Shown here piece after piece: positions 1 through 9,940 of a stretch of DNA of 64,000 bases; the first letter of the stretch is position 1, and each line of letters opens with the position of its first letter. The notes beneath the pieces are model-generated. The model searched no databases and was not told where the DNA came from. It was given only the letters and a program-made list of their open reading frames with translations. The stretch lies in assembly GCF_000733845.1 (NCBI RefSeq), contig NZ_JPOI01000001.1:1403501-1467500 (forward strand), written 5' to 3'. A program made the position numbers and the translations under genes. This DNA is from Geobacillus vulcani PSS1 (lineage in GTDB: Bacteria; Bacillota; Bacilli; Bacillales; Anoxybacillaceae).

Positions 1-256
1 CGTTCGCAAACACGGTTGGGGGAACAGCGGAGGATGCGCGGCTGCGGCGCTTCCTAAGGTTGCCGCCGCTCGAAAACAGGCGTTCAGTGGCGCGCAAGCC
101 GGGCGGATTTGGGCGTGCTGCGAGATGTTTGAAGTGAAAGGATTTGGCCAGCAACAAGGAAGGAGTTGTTTCATGTTCGCCAGCGGAAAAGACGGCTTCT
201 TTCTGTCGGCCGCCCAACTCTGGATGAAGGAATGTTGCGAAAGGGGGAAGAGAGCG
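1..256. other. Left edge, no gene assigned
   Basis: No recognisable protein is visible here. The frame of the following dioxygenase is open to the left edge and contains an ATG at 173 with a good ribosome site (AAGGAAGGAG), but the translated residues do not resemble the start of any extradiol dioxygenase, so I treat this as leader sequence. The neighbouring pathway suggests that another hpa gene lies just outside the window. Confidence 0.5.
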
Positions 257-1240
257 ATGGCATTTTCCATTATTCGCTGCGCCCGCGCGGTGTTGCATGT
301 GACCGATTTGGCCGCCGCCCGCGATTTTTACGAACGGGTGCTTGGGTTTGTCGTGACGGAAGCGGATGAAGATCATCTGTATTTGCGGGGACTTGAAGAA
401 TATCATCATCATAGCCTTCTCTTGAAAAAGGCGCCCCGCCCTGCGGTCGAAGCGCTTAGCTACAAAGTCGGTTCCGAGCAGGAATTGGAAGCGCTTTATG
501 AATGGTTTGCGGCGCAAACGCTGCAGCCGAAGTGGCTCGAAGCGGGAAGCCAGCGCGCCGTCGGCAGGGCGTTTCGCGTGCAAGATCCGTCCGGACTGCC
601 GCTTGAGTTTTTTGCCCATATGGAGAAAACCGAGCGGTTGTTGCAGCGGTATGACTTGTATCGCGGGGCCCGCGTGCAGCGCATCGATCATTTCAACTGC
701 GCGGTGACGGATGTAAAGAGCGCATATGACTTTTATGTCCGTGGTCTGGGCTTTGCCTGCTCAGAGTATACGGAAACAGAGGATGGGAAGCTTTGGGCGG
801 CATGGCTGCACCGGAAGCAAAACGTCCACGATTTGGCGCTGATGAACGGAAAAGGGCCGCGCCTTCACCATATTGGGTTTTGGCTGCCGGATCCGCTCAG
901 CCTGATCCATGCGTGCGATGTGCTGGCAGCGGCCGGATATGCAGCGAACATTGAACGCGGGCCGGGCCGTCACGGATTGTCGAATGCCTTCTTTGTCTAT
1001 TTGCGCGATCCGGATGGCCATCGAATCGAGCTGTACAACGGCGATTATTTGACGAGCGACCCCGATTTTCCGCCGATCCGCTGGGATTTGGATGATCCGC
1101 GACGGCAAACGTTCTGGGGCCATGCGGCGCCGGACAGCTGGTTTGAAGAGGCGTCCATCGTCCTTGACGTTCACAGCGGCCAACCGGTCGAGCCGAACGA
1201 ACCAACATTGGCGAAGCGGAAACCGACCTTCCTGATTTAG
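257..1240 (+). CDS. hpaD: 3,4-dihydroxyphenylacetate (homoprotocatechuate) 2,3-dioxygenase, VOC type
   Basis: Cleaves the ring of homoprotocatechuate next to its hydroxyls, giving 5-carboxymethyl-2-hydroxymuconate semialdehyde. The 327-residue product has two vicinal-oxygen-chelate modules (about residues 5-120 and 140-265). The expected metal ligands of type I extradiol enzymes are present: His145 in IDHFN, a His at 204/205 in LHHIGF, and Glu258 in GHRIELYNG. I start at ATG 257, preceded by AAGGGGGAAG, because the family's IxRCA...VTDL segment begins just after it; the frame is also open upstream. It leads the hpa gene run and resembles the Brevibacterium enzyme, not the LigB-type HpaD of E. 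coli. Confident in family, fairly confident in substrate from the neighbours. Confidence 0.85.
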   Translation: MAFSIIRCARAVLHVTDLAAARDFYERVLGFVVTEADEDHLYLRGLEEYHHHSLLLKKAPRPAVEALSYKVGSEQELEALYEWFAAQTLQPKWLEAGSQRAVGRAFRVQDPSGLPLEFFAHMEKTERLLQRYDLYRGARVQRIDHFNCAVTDVKSAYDFYVRGLGFACSEYTETEDGKLWAAWLHRKQNVHDLALMNGKGPRLHHIGFWLPDPLSLIHACDVLAAAGYAANIERGPGRHGLSNAFFVYLRDPDGHRIELYNGDYLTSDPDFPPIRWDLDDPRRQTFWGHAAPDSWFEEASIVLDVHSGQPVEPNEPTLAKRKPTFLI

Positions 1241-1337
1241 AAAGCTGATTTCATCCATCGTTCGTTCTTGACCAAAACATAGCATTTCAGGCGGTTTCTC
1301 TATGATAAAATAATATATGATTTTATCGTTGATTTCG

Positions 1338-1351
1338 TATATGATCATATG
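1338..1351. promoter_or_regulatory. Putative GntR-family operator (ATATGATCATAT palindrome)
   Basis: A perfect 12-bp palindrome, ATATGATCATAT, lies at 1339-1350 in the AT-rich leader of the aldolase gene. Related TATATGAT words occur at about 1313-1320 and, as a direct pair, just before the GntR gene at 5920-5939. A second inverted repeat (GATAAAAT...ATTTTATC) lies around 1304-1327. The shared word suggests that the local GntR regulator controls both promoters. This is inference from repetition. Confidence 0.45.
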
Positions 1352-1400
1352 TAAAATATAAACAAGATTCAGAAAAATGAAGGCGATAGGGGGCAAGGGG

Positions 1401-2318
1401 ATGGCATACCGCGAAGTGAAAGAACGGCTGCGCGGCTCGATCGCGCCGGTCGTCACGCCGTTTGATGAAGAGGGAAACGTTGATGTGGCAGCGTTGACGG
1501 CGCTCATTGACTGGCATATCGAAAGCGGCACACACGGCATTTCGGTGACGGGAACATCAGGAGAACCGAGCTCGCTGACGCTGGAAGAACGAAAGCAGGT
1601 GATGGAAGCGGCGAAGAAGGCGGTCGCCGGGCGCGTGCCGTTCGTGCCGGGGACGGGGTCGACGAACCATGCGGAGACGATCGAGCTGACGAAATTCGCC
1701 CAAGAAATCGGGGCTGATGCGGCGATGGTCATCGTCCCCTATTACAACCGTCCATCCCAACAGGCGCTGTACAAGCATTTTAAGGCGGTGGCCGAGGCGG
1801 TCGACATCCCGATCATCGTCTACAATATCCCTGGCCGGACGGCGGTCAATTTGGAGGTCCAAACATTGGCGCGGCTGGCCGAAGATTGTCCGAACATTAT
1901 CGGCGTGAAAGAGTCGAACAAAGACTTTGAGCACGTCAACCGGGTGCTATGGCATTGCGGGCGCGATTTTCTGCTGTTTTCCGGCATCGAGCTGTTGTGC
2001 TATCCGATGCTGGCGATTGGCGGCGCCGGGTCGATCAGCGCGACGGCGAACGTCGTGCCGCAGAAAGTGGCCGAGCTGCACGACGCTTGGTTTGCCGGCG
2101 ATGTCAAGCGGACGCAAGATCTTCATTTTGAATTGATGGAACTCAATGATGTGCTGTTTATCGAAACGAACCCGGGCCCGGTGAAAGCGGCGCTCGGCAT
2201 GATGGGGAAAATCACTCCGAAGCTCCGGCTGCCGCTCGATTTGCCAAGCGAAGAGAACCAGCGGAAAATCCGCCGCACGCTCGTCAAATACGGGTTGCTG
2301 GCCGAGACGCCGCAATGA
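1401..2318 (+). CDS. DapA/NAL-family class I aldolase of the hpa cluster
   Basis: A 305-residue (beta/alpha)8 aldolase of the dihydrodipicolinate synthase/N-acetylneuraminate lyase family. Visible motifs are the GTSGE carboxylate-binding loop, PYYNRPS (Tyr115), YNIPGR (Tyr141) and the Schiff-base lysine Lys170 in GVKESN. The start is ATG 1401 behind GGGGGCAAGGGG; an upstream ATG at 1377 has no ribosome site. Its place between the ring-cleavage dioxygenase and the HpaG-like genes argues against lysine biosynthesis. It may carry out the aldol cleavage done by the unrelated metal-dependent HpaI elsewhere, or a related 2-oxo-acid step. Family certain, substrate inferred. Confidence 0.75.
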   Translation: MAYREVKERLRGSIAPVVTPFDEEGNVDVAALTALIDWHIESGTHGISVTGTSGEPSSLTLEERKQVMEAAKKAVAGRVPFVPGTGSTNHAETIELTKFAQEIGADAAMVIVPYYNRPSQQALYKHFKAVAEAVDIPIIVYNIPGRTAVNLEVQTLARLAEDCPNIIGVKESNKDFEHVNRVLWHCGRDFLLFSGIELLCYPMLAIGGAGSISATANVVPQKVAELHDAWFAGDVKRTQDLHFELMELNDVLFIETNPGPVKAALGMMGKITPKLRLPLDLPSEENQRKIRRTLVKYGLLAETPQ

Positions 2319-2415
2319 GCGCGCTTGCTGAGGAGGGTGGGTGGAGTGATCCTTGCCGGCTGGGATGTAGGGAAGCGTCGGCGTTGGTCATCGATATGAA
2401 AGGGGGAGGGCGATC

Positions 2416-3195
2416 ATGAACGTGCGGTTGCGCTTGTCTGGCCGACGGCATCTGTTCGAGGCGAAAGTGGATTGGCGGAGCAGAACGATGACGCTGGAGG
2501 GACGGACAGCGCCCATTGACGAATGGGAGTGGGAGGCGCCGGACGTTGGCGCTATGTATGGGGTGGCGCTTAATGACCGATGGGAATGGGAGGGGATGGC
2601 CGAGGCCATGACCGCTCCGCCGTACGAGCAACCACCAAAAGGGCCTGTGCTGTATATGAAGCCGGCGAACACTATCAACGCCCATCGCCGGCCGGTCGTT
2701 CTCCCGCCCGGTGTCCAACGGCTTCGCGCCGCCCCGGCGATCGGTCTGGTTATCGGGCGAACCGCCGCGCGCGTGCAGCGCGAGCAGGCGCTCGATTTTG
2801 TATTCGGTTACACGATCGTCAATGACCTGTCGATTCCGCACGAACAGCGGTACCGACCGGCGGTGAAGGAGCAGGCGCGCGACGGGTTCACTCCGGTCGG
2901 CCCTTGGGTGGTGCCGAAAGAGGAAACGGTGCCGCTGTCATCGTTAATGGCGCGCGTATATGTCAATGGTCAGCTCGTTCAGTGCGCTGATCTCCGCCGG
3001 TTCCGGCGCCCGCCTGAACAATGGCTGGCCGAGGTGACCGAATTTATGACCCTTTACCCGGGCGATGTGCTGTTTTTTAGCTGGCCGGCTGACGCGCCGC
3101 TCGTGGCGGCAGGAGATGTGGTGCGCATCGAAATGGATGGAATCGGTGTGTTGGAAAATAGGATCGTTGCCGAAGAAGGGGGAGGAGGGGCATGA
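2416..3195 (+). CDS. hpaG1: FAH-family protein, HpaG N-terminal-half homologue
   Basis: A 259-residue fumarylacetoacetate-hydrolase-fold protein, one of two tandem genes that correspond to the two halves of enterobacterial HpaG (5-oxopent-3-ene-1,2,5-tricarboxylate decarboxylase / 2-hydroxyhepta-2,4-dienedioate isomerase). The fold signature GYTIVNDLS and the core VTEFMTLYPGDVL are clear. The usual Glu-x-Glu metal pair is absent: where the next gene has HYECELAVVIG, this one has RAAPAIGLVIG, so both acids are alanines. It may therefore need its partner for activity. ATG start behind AGGGGGAGGG. Its stop overlaps the next start (ATGA), which implies coupled translation. Confidence 0.75.
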   Translation: MNVRLRLSGRRHLFEAKVDWRSRTMTLEGRTAPIDEWEWEAPDVGAMYGVALNDRWEWEGMAEAMTAPPYEQPPKGPVLYMKPANTINAHRRPVVLPPGVQRLRAAPAIGLVIGRTAARVQREQALDFVFGYTIVNDLSIPHEQRYRPAVKEQARDGFTPVGPWVVPKEETVPLSSLMARVYVNGQLVQCADLRRFRRPPEQWLAEVTEFMTLYPGDVLFFSWPADAPLVAAGDVVRIEMDGIGVLENRIVAEEGGGGA

Positions 3196-3929
3196 AGCGG
3201 GCGCGCGTAGCGTGGAACGGAACGGTGACCGACGCGGTGCCGCTTGACGACGGCCGCCTTCTGCTGCCGGATGGGACGATTGCCGCTGAGAGCGACGTCA
3301 TCTGGCTTCCCCCGGTCGAGCCGCGCACGATCGTGGCGCTTGGATTGAATTACGCCGATCATGCGGGGGAACTGTCGTTTGCCGCGCCGAAAGAGCCGCT
3401 TTTATTTTTCAAAGGGAAAAACACGCTCATCGGCCATCGCGGCCGAACCGTTCGCCCCAACGGCGTCAACGTGATGCATTATGAATGCGAGCTCGCGGTC
3501 GTCATCGGCCGTCCGGCCCGCCGGGTAAAAGCAGAGCGGGCGTACGACTACATTTGCGGTTACACGATTGCCAACGATTACGCTGTTCGCGACTACTTGG
3601 AAAATTATTACCGACCGAATTTCCGCGTCAAAAACCGTGACCGAACGACGCCGCTCGGCCCATGGATCGTCAGCCATGAGGAAGTGGGCGATCCGATGGC
3701 GCTTCGTTTGCGGACGTATGTCAATGGGGCGGTTGTGCAGGAAGGGGATACGGGCGATATGATCTTTTCGATCCCGTATTTGCTCGAGTACATCACCGAA
3801 TTCATGACGCTCGCGCCTGGCGACCTGATTTTGACCGGCACGCCGAAAGGGGCGGTGAACGTCCAGCCCGGCGACGAAGTGGTGACGGAAATCGAGCGCA
3901 TCGGCCGGCTCGTCAATTACATTGAATAG
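3192..3929 (+). CDS. hpaG2: FAH-family decarboxylase/isomerase, HpaG C-terminal-half homologue
   Basis: The second FAH-fold gene, 245 residues, overlapping the first by four bases. It keeps the complete metal site: Glu-x-Glu in MHYECELAVVIG and the Asp in GYTIANDYA. It also has the family's active-site segments GLNYADHA, FFKGKN and LTGTPKG. It probably catalyses decarboxylation of 5-oxopent-3-ene-1,2,5-tricarboxylate and/or isomerisation of the product, possibly as a heteromer with the preceding gene. The ribosome site GGGGGAGGGGC lies inside the previous gene. Family confidence is high; the division of labour is inferred. Confidence 0.8.
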   Translation: MKRARVAWNGTVTDAVPLDDGRLLLPDGTIAAESDVIWLPPVEPRTIVALGLNYADHAGELSFAAPKEPLLFFKGKNTLIGHRGRTVRPNGVNVMHYECELAVVIGRPARRVKAERAYDYICGYTIANDYAVRDYLENYYRPNFRVKNRDRTTPLGPWIVSHEEVGDPMALRLRTYVNGAVVQEGDTGDMIFSIPYLLEYITEFMTLAPGDLILTGTPKGAVNVQPGDEVVTEIERIGRLVNYIE

Positions 3930-3988
3930 CAGGCAGCGCCCGGCAGAAAGCGTGGTATCGGGCGTTCAGAGCGAAAGGGGAGAGGATC

Positions 3989-4381
3989 GTGCCGCACTTT
4001 GTCTTAGAATACACGGCCAATCTCGGCGAAGAGGCCGATATTCGCGGCTTGCTTGAAAAAGTTCACCGTGTGCTGATCAAGCGGAGCGATTGGTTTCCCG
4101 TCGGCGGCATCCGCTCGCGCGCCATTCGGCTTGACGAGTACTATGTGGCTGACGGGGCCGAAGACGATGCGTTTGTGCACGGGACGCTGAAAATTGGCGC
4201 CGGGCGTCCGGAACAGGTAAAAAAAGAAGTCGGCGACGAGCTGTTTGCCGTGATGAAAGACCATTTCGCCCCGCTGTTTGCCAAACGCTATTTGGCGCTG
4301 TCGCTTGAGCTGTATGAATTCAGCGAGGCGGGGACGTATAAACACAACAACATTCATGCGCGTTATCGGGCGCAGCAGTGA
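3989..4381 (+). CDS. hpaF: 5-carboxymethyl-2-hydroxymuconate delta-isomerase
   Basis: A 130-residue protein of the HpaF/CHMI family in the tautomerase superfamily. It isomerises 5-carboxymethyl-2-hydroxymuconate to the 2-oxo form in homoprotocatechuate breakdown. The N-terminal Met-Pro supplies Pro1, the catalytic base exposed once Met is removed. PHFVLEYTANL at the start and the C-terminal SLELYEFSEAGTYKHNNIH are typical. The GTG start at 3989 follows AAAGGGGAGAGGATC and is the only choice that exposes the proline. It sits between hpaG2 and the aldehyde dehydrogenase, as expected for the pathway. Confidence 0.88.
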   Translation: MPHFVLEYTANLGEEADIRGLLEKVHRVLIKRSDWFPVGGIRSRAIRLDEYYVADGAEDDAFVHGTLKIGAGRPEQVKKEVGDELFAVMKDHFAPLFAKRYLALSLELYEFSEAGTYKHNNIHARYRAQQ

Positions 4382-4394
4382 TGGGGGGAAACGA

Positions 4395-5906
<1,512 letters not shown>

Positions 5907-5919
5907 CGACTAGTCAACC

Positions 5920-5940
5920 TATATGATCTAGTATATGATA
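5920..5940. promoter_or_regulatory. Tandem TATATGAT operator before the GntR gene
   Basis: Two copies of TATATGAT lie 12 bases apart immediately upstream of the GntR start, matching the half-sites of the palindrome before the aldolase gene. They are placed for autoregulation and would overlap any promoter in the 39-base gap after hpaE. Inferred from repetition; the regulator's real site is untested. Confidence 0.4.
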
Positions 5941-5945
5941 GACGT

Positions 5946-6593
5946 ATGGGAACGAAGGCGAAAAACAAAACACAGTTGGCGTATGAGTATATATTGTCCC
6001 GCATTGAAAGCGGCGTCTATGGCCCGGGATACCGCGTCGTCATCGATCAAATCGCCCGCGAGCTCGGGTTAAGCAGCATTCCGGTGCGCGAGGCGATCCG
6101 CCAGCTCGAGGCGGAAGGGCTTGTCGAGTTCAAGCCGTATGCAGGTGCTGTGGTCAGCACCATTAACGAAAACGAATATGTGGAGACGTTGTCCGTGCTG
6201 GCGGTTTTGGAAGGCTATGCGACCGCGCTTGGCTCCGCCAATTTGACGAAGGAGGCGATCAACGAGCTTGAGCGGTTGAACGAACGGATGGAGCGGGCGC
6301 TTGAAGAGCTGGAGCTGGAACGGTTCAGCGAGCTGAACTATGAATTTCATTCTTTGATTTACGCCCATTGCGGCAACGCCTACCTTGAAGAGCAAATCAA
6401 GCAAATTTGGCAGCGGATGAAACGCATCCGTGTGTACGGATTCACATTTGTTCCGCAGCGGGCGAAAGCATCGATCGAAGAGCATCGAGAGATCATCCGC
6501 CTGCTACGGGAACAGGCGCCGGCGCATGAAATCGAGCAATACGTCCGCCAGCATAAACTAAACACCGCGGAGGCGTTCAAGCGGCGGCGCTGA
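5946..6593 (+). CDS. GntR family regulator, FCD (FadR/VanR) subfamily
   Basis: A 215-residue transcription factor. Residues 8-75 form the winged helix, with the GntR signature ELGLSSIPVREAIRQLEAEG. Residues 85-210 are all-helical FCD ligand domain, with the metal/effector-binding pattern NYEFHSLIYAHC and a late EEHREII. It lies 39 bases after hpaE on the same strand and ahead of the importer genes, so it is the obvious candidate to sense a pathway intermediate and control both. Repeated TATATGAT words precede it and the aldolase gene. Effector unknown. Confidence 0.85.
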   Translation: MGTKAKNKTQLAYEYILSRIESGVYGPGYRVVIDQIARELGLSSIPVREAIRQLEAEGLVEFKPYAGAVVSTINENEYVETLSVLAVLEGYATALGSANLTKEAINELERLNERMERALEELELERFSELNYEFHSLIYAHCGNAYLEEQIKQIWQRMKRIRVYGFTFVPQRAKASIEEHREIIRLLREQAPAHEIEQYVRQHKLNTAEAFKRRR

Positions 6594-6670
6594 CCACGAT
6601 TCTGACCCAATGGATGGTTTTCGGCAGACACTCGAGAGAGGTGATGCTGTTCTCCTATAGGGAGGTAAAG

Positions 6671-6699
6671 AAGGTGTCCCCATTCTTTTGGGGCACCTT
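6671..6699 (+). terminator. Stem-loop after the GntR gene
   Basis: AAGGTGTCCCC pairs with GGGGCACCTT (one bulged T) around an 8-base loop. No T-run follows, so this may be an attenuating or mRNA-stabilising hairpin between the catabolic genes and the importer rather than an intrinsic terminator. Confidence 0.4.
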
Positions 6700-6711
6700 C
6701 CAGAAGGATTT

Positions 6712-6725
6712 TGAAAGCGTTATCA
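6712..6725. promoter_or_regulatory. CcpA cre site upstream of the importer operon
   Basis: TGAAAGCGTTATCA matches the Bacillus cre consensus TGWAANCGNTNWCA at every position. It lies 21 bases before the start of the solute-binding lipoprotein gene, where CcpA binding would block transcription when a preferred sugar is available. The match is direct; function is inferred. Confidence 0.65.
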
Positions 6726-6746
6726 ATAAGAAAGGGGGAAATCAAC

Positions 6747-7919
6747 ATGAAAAGGAGAATGTCTCTTTTCATGACAGCCTTGTTGTTCCTTTTCCTTGTC
6801 GCTTGCGGGAAGACAACGACATCTGGAAATGGAGGGGACGAAATCAAAATCGGCGCCATTTTCTCGGCCTCAGGTGGAGCGGCGCCGCTCGGCAAGCCGG
6901 AGATGGAGACGGTCAAAATGCTTGTTGAGCAATGGAACGAGCAAGGCGGCATAGATGGAAAGAAAATCAAGCTGATCGCCTATGATGACAAGTCCGACCA
7001 AAACGAGGCCGTATTATCCGCGAAAAAACTCATCGAGCAAGACAACGTGACGGCCATCATCGGCGGCACGACCAGCGGGAACTCCTTAGCCATGATCCCA
7101 CAAATCGAAAAGGCAGGCATTCCGTACATTTCCCTCGCAGCAAGCAAACAAATCGTCAATCCAAGCGATGGATCCTCACGTCATTGGACATTTAAAACCG
7201 CTCAAGGGGACAATATCGTCATCCAGAAGCTGCTTGGTTTTTTAAAAGAGAAAGGCTGGCTGAACGTCGCCTGGCTGAACGTCGCCAATGCATACGGAAC
7301 GAGCGGGCATGAAGAGTTTGTGCATTATGCCCCGGAATATGGGGTGAAAGCTGTCATCGAAGAGGAGTTTGAGGCGACGGTCGATGACGCGAAAGCGATG
7401 TTGACAAAGGTGAAAAAAGCGAATCCGCAAGCCATTATCGTATGGGGAACGGCGCAGGAATCGGCGGTCGTCACGAAAAACATCCGCCAGTTGGGCATTG
7501 CGGCGCCGATTGTGGAAAGCCACGGCATCGGCACGAAAAGCTTTATCGACTTGGCCGGTGAGGCGGCCAACGACGTATGGTTCCCCGCCGGGCGCATTTT
7601 AGTGGCAGACCAGCTTCCGGACAGCGATCCGCAAAAAGAAACGCTGCTAAAATACAAACAAGATTTTGAAAAAGCGTACGGCTATGGGCCGACCACCTTT
7701 GGCGGACATGCGTGGGATGCGTTTCACTTGTTGGCCAACGCGATCAAAGAGGGAGGCACTGAGAAAGAGAAAATACGGTCGGCTCTGGAGAATACAAGAA
7801 AATTTATCGGCATTTCAGGCGTCTTCCATATGTCAAAAGACGACCATACAGGGCTTGACGCCGACAGTTTAGTGATGGTGCAAATTCAGGATGGAAAGTT
7901 TGTGCTCGCGGAGCAGTAA
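6747..7919 (+). CDS. ABC transporter substrate-binding lipoprotein, Liv family, hpa-linked
   Basis: A 390-residue periplasmic-binding-fold type I (LivJ/AmiC-like) receptor. It begins MKRRMSLFMTAL with a hydrophobic core and the lipobox LVAC, so it should be a diacylglyceryl-anchored extracytoplasmic lipoprotein. The mature part opens with IKIGAIFSASGGAAPLG, the typical first strand and ligand loop. The ATG at 6747 follows AAAGGGGGAAATCAAC. It heads a five-gene importer (receptor, two permeases, two ATPases). Because it adjoins hydroxyphenylacetate genes, the ligand may be an aromatic acid rather than a branched-chain amino acid; many Liv-type receptors bind aromatics. Ligand unproven. Confidence 0.82.
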   Translation: MKRRMSLFMTALLFLFLVACGKTTTSGNGGDEIKIGAIFSASGGAAPLGKPEMETVKMLVEQWNEQGGIDGKKIKLIAYDDKSDQNEAVLSAKKLIEQDNVTAIIGGTTSGNSLAMIPQIEKAGIPYISLAASKQIVNPSDGSSRHWTFKTAQGDNIVIQKLLGFLKEKGWLNVAWLNVANAYGTSGHEEFVHYAPEYGVKAVIEEEFEATVDDAKAMLTKVKKANPQAIIVWGTAQESAVVTKNIRQLGIAAPIVESHGIGTKSFIDLAGEAANDVWFPAGRILVADQLPDSDPQKETLLKYKQDFEKAYGYGPTTFGGHAWDAFHLLANAIKEGGTEKEKIRSALENTRKFIGISGVFHMSKDDHTGLDADSLVMVQIQDGKFVLAEQ

Positions 7920-7980
7920 ACAGGGAATGAGGTCGCTAATTCCCTTTTGTTCCACCTAACCGTTGAAGGAGGGACGGGGC

Positions 7981-8862
7981 ATGGAAGCGTGGAGCCAGTT
8001 TGTGCAGCTGTTGTTTTCTGGGCTCACGGTCGGCAGCATTTACGCGTTGGTGGCGCTCGGATTTGTCATTACGTACAGCGTGACCGGCATTTTAAATTTG
8101 GCTCAAGGCGATTTCGCCATGTTAGGGGCGCTGTTTTGCGTTACGCTCGTCAACAACGGCGTGCCGTTTGTGCTCGCGATTGGGCTCAGCATTGTGGCGG
8201 TGATGGCAATCGGCGCGCTGTTTGAGCGGCTGGCGATTCAGCCGGCGCGCCGATCGCCTGTCGCGGTGCTCATTATCATTACGATCGGGGCGTCGTTTGT
8301 ATTCCGCGGGATTGCCCTGCTCGTTTGGGGGACGAATCCGTACGCGCTGCGCCCTTTTACGGGCCATGGGGCGCTTGAGGTGTTTGGAGCGGTCATCCAA
8401 TGGCAAAGCGTCTGGGCGATCATCATTTCGCTCGCGAGTTTTGCCGCCTTGCATTTGTTCTTTCACCGAACGTACATCGGCAAGGCGGTGGCCGCCTGCG
8501 TCATCAACCCGTTTGCCGCTCGGTTGATGGGGATTGACATCCGCAAAATGTCGCTTGGCGCGATTGCCGCCAGCGCTGGTCTGGGGGCGCTCGCGGGAAT
8601 TGTCATCGCCCCGATTTCCGGCGCTTCTTATGATATGGGGATGATGATTGGGCTGAAGGCGTTTATTGCCGCTGTTGTCGGGGGATTGACGAACGCCCCG
8701 GCTGCGATCGCCGGCGCGTTTCTCGTCGGGCTGCTTGAATCATTTGCGGAAGGATACTTGTCCTCGGGATACAAAGAAGCGATCAGCTTTGGGCTGTTGC
8801 TGCTTGTGCTGTTTTTCATGCCGAACGGGCTGTTTGCCAAGATGACAGGAAAGCGGGTATAA
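7981..8862 (+). CDS. ABC transporter permease, LivH type
   Basis: A 293-residue integral membrane protein with about eight hydrophobic segments, beginning with the family pattern SGLTVGSIYALVALGFVITY followed by GILNLAQGDFAMLGA. It pairs with the LivM-type permease encoded 13 bases downstream to form the channel of the importer. Start ATG 7981 behind GAAGGAGGGACGGGGC; the upstream in-frame start lacks a ribosome site. Confidence 0.85.
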   Translation: MEAWSQFVQLLFSGLTVGSIYALVALGFVITYSVTGILNLAQGDFAMLGALFCVTLVNNGVPFVLAIGLSIVAVMAIGALFERLAIQPARRSPVAVLIIITIGASFVFRGIALLVWGTNPYALRPFTGHGALEVFGAVIQWQSVWAIIISLASFAALHLFFHRTYIGKAVAACVINPFAARLMGIDIRKMSLGAIAASAGLGALAGIVIAPISGASYDMGMMIGLKAFIAAVVGGLTNAPAAIAGAFLVGLLESFAEGYLSSGYKEAISFGLLLLVLFFMPNGLFAKMTGKRV

Positions 8863-8875
8863 GGGGGACGGATGG

Positions 8876-9940
8876 ATGGAGCACGGTCAACGAATGACGG
8901 GTGGACGAAAACGATGGCTTTGGCTTGCCGGCGCAGCCGTTTGGCTCGGTCTCCCCTGGCTCGTTTTCGGCAATAACTACGTGCTAAGCACCCTTGTTCT
9001 CATCGGGCTGTATGCGCTCGTAGGCACAGGGATGACGCTGTTGATGGGGTATGCGGGCCAAATTTCGCTCGGCCAGGCGGCGTTTTACGGCATGGGGGCT
9101 TACACGTCCGCCTATTTGACGGCGCACGCAGGATGGCCGGCTTGGTTGGCGTTGGTTGCCGGTGCGGCATTGGCCGCTTTGGTGGCGCTCGTCGTCGGCA
9201 TACCGGTTTTCCGGCTGCGTGAACATTATTTGGCGTTGGCGACGTTAGGCTTTGGCGTCATTATGTTTACATTCTTTAAAGAATGGAAAGGGATCACAGG
9301 AGGGCTGAATGGCTTTTTTGGCATCCCGCCGATCCGTATCGCCGGGATTCCGCTGCAAAGCGATTTCCAGTTTTACTACCTCGTTTCGTCGTTTGTTCTG
9401 GCCGGGGGATGGTTTGCTCGCAATGTTGTCCGCTCCCGGGTCGGAAGGGCGCTGCGGGCGATTCATGGAAGCGAAGTGGCGGCAAGCTCGCTTGGGGTGA
9501 ACATTACGAAATACAAGCTGCAAATTTTTATGCTCAGCGCTGTTTACGCTTCGGTTGCGGGGAGCTTATACGCCCATTACGTTACGTTTATCAATCCGGA
9601 CTTATTCGGCATCATTCCTTCGATTTACTTTTTAATCATGGTGATCATTGGCGGGACAGCCAGTGTATGGGGAGGACTCGTCGGCGCTGCCGTATATGTC
9701 TGCTTAGGAGAATGGCTCAAAGCGGTTGTTCCGTTGTTGTTGCCGAATGCCGGTGGAGAGTTTGAAATTGTCTTTTTTGGCTTGTTGCTCGTCATCATGT
9801 TGATTTACATGCCGAACGGGTTGACAGGTGTCGCGCCCAAAGGATTGAGGCGGTTTTGGAAAACAAGTTGGCGTCAATCCGAGCGGGCGACGGCCGTCGA
9901 CAGCCATAAGGCCCGTTCGATCGGAGGGGAGCAGGGATGA
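8876..9940 (+). CDS. ABC transporter permease, LivM type
   Basis: A 354-residue second permease subunit. Hallmarks are LLMGYAGQISLGQAAFYGMGAY near residue 55-75, the segment REHYLALATLGFGVI and the late IIGGTASVWGGLVGA. The C-terminal 40 residues are charged and cytoplasmic. Its last four bases overlap the next ATPase gene (ATGA), consistent with coupled translation. Confidence 0.84.
   Translation: MEHGQRMTGGRKRWLWLAGAAVWLGLPWLVFGNNYVLSTLVLIGLYALVGTGMTLLMGYAGQISLGQAAFYGMGAYTSAYLTAHAGWPAWLALVAGAALAALVALVVGIPVFRLREHYLALATLGFGVIMFTFFKEWKGITGGLNGFFGIPPIRIAGIPLQSDFQFYYLVSSFVLAGGWFARNVVRSRVGRALRAIHGSEVAASSLGVNITKYKLQIFMLSAVYASVAGSLYAHYVTFINPDLFGIIPSIYFLIMVIIGGTASVWGGLVGAAVYVCLGEWLKAVVPLLLPNAGGEFEIVFFGLLLVIMLIYMPNGLTGVAPKGLRRFWKTSWRQSERATAVDSHKARSIGGEQG

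Noticed and set aside
2..256. Upstream extension of the dioxygenase frame to the window edge
   Set aside because: The frame is open, but the residues are not protein-like and the family N-terminus begins at 257 with its own ribosome site.
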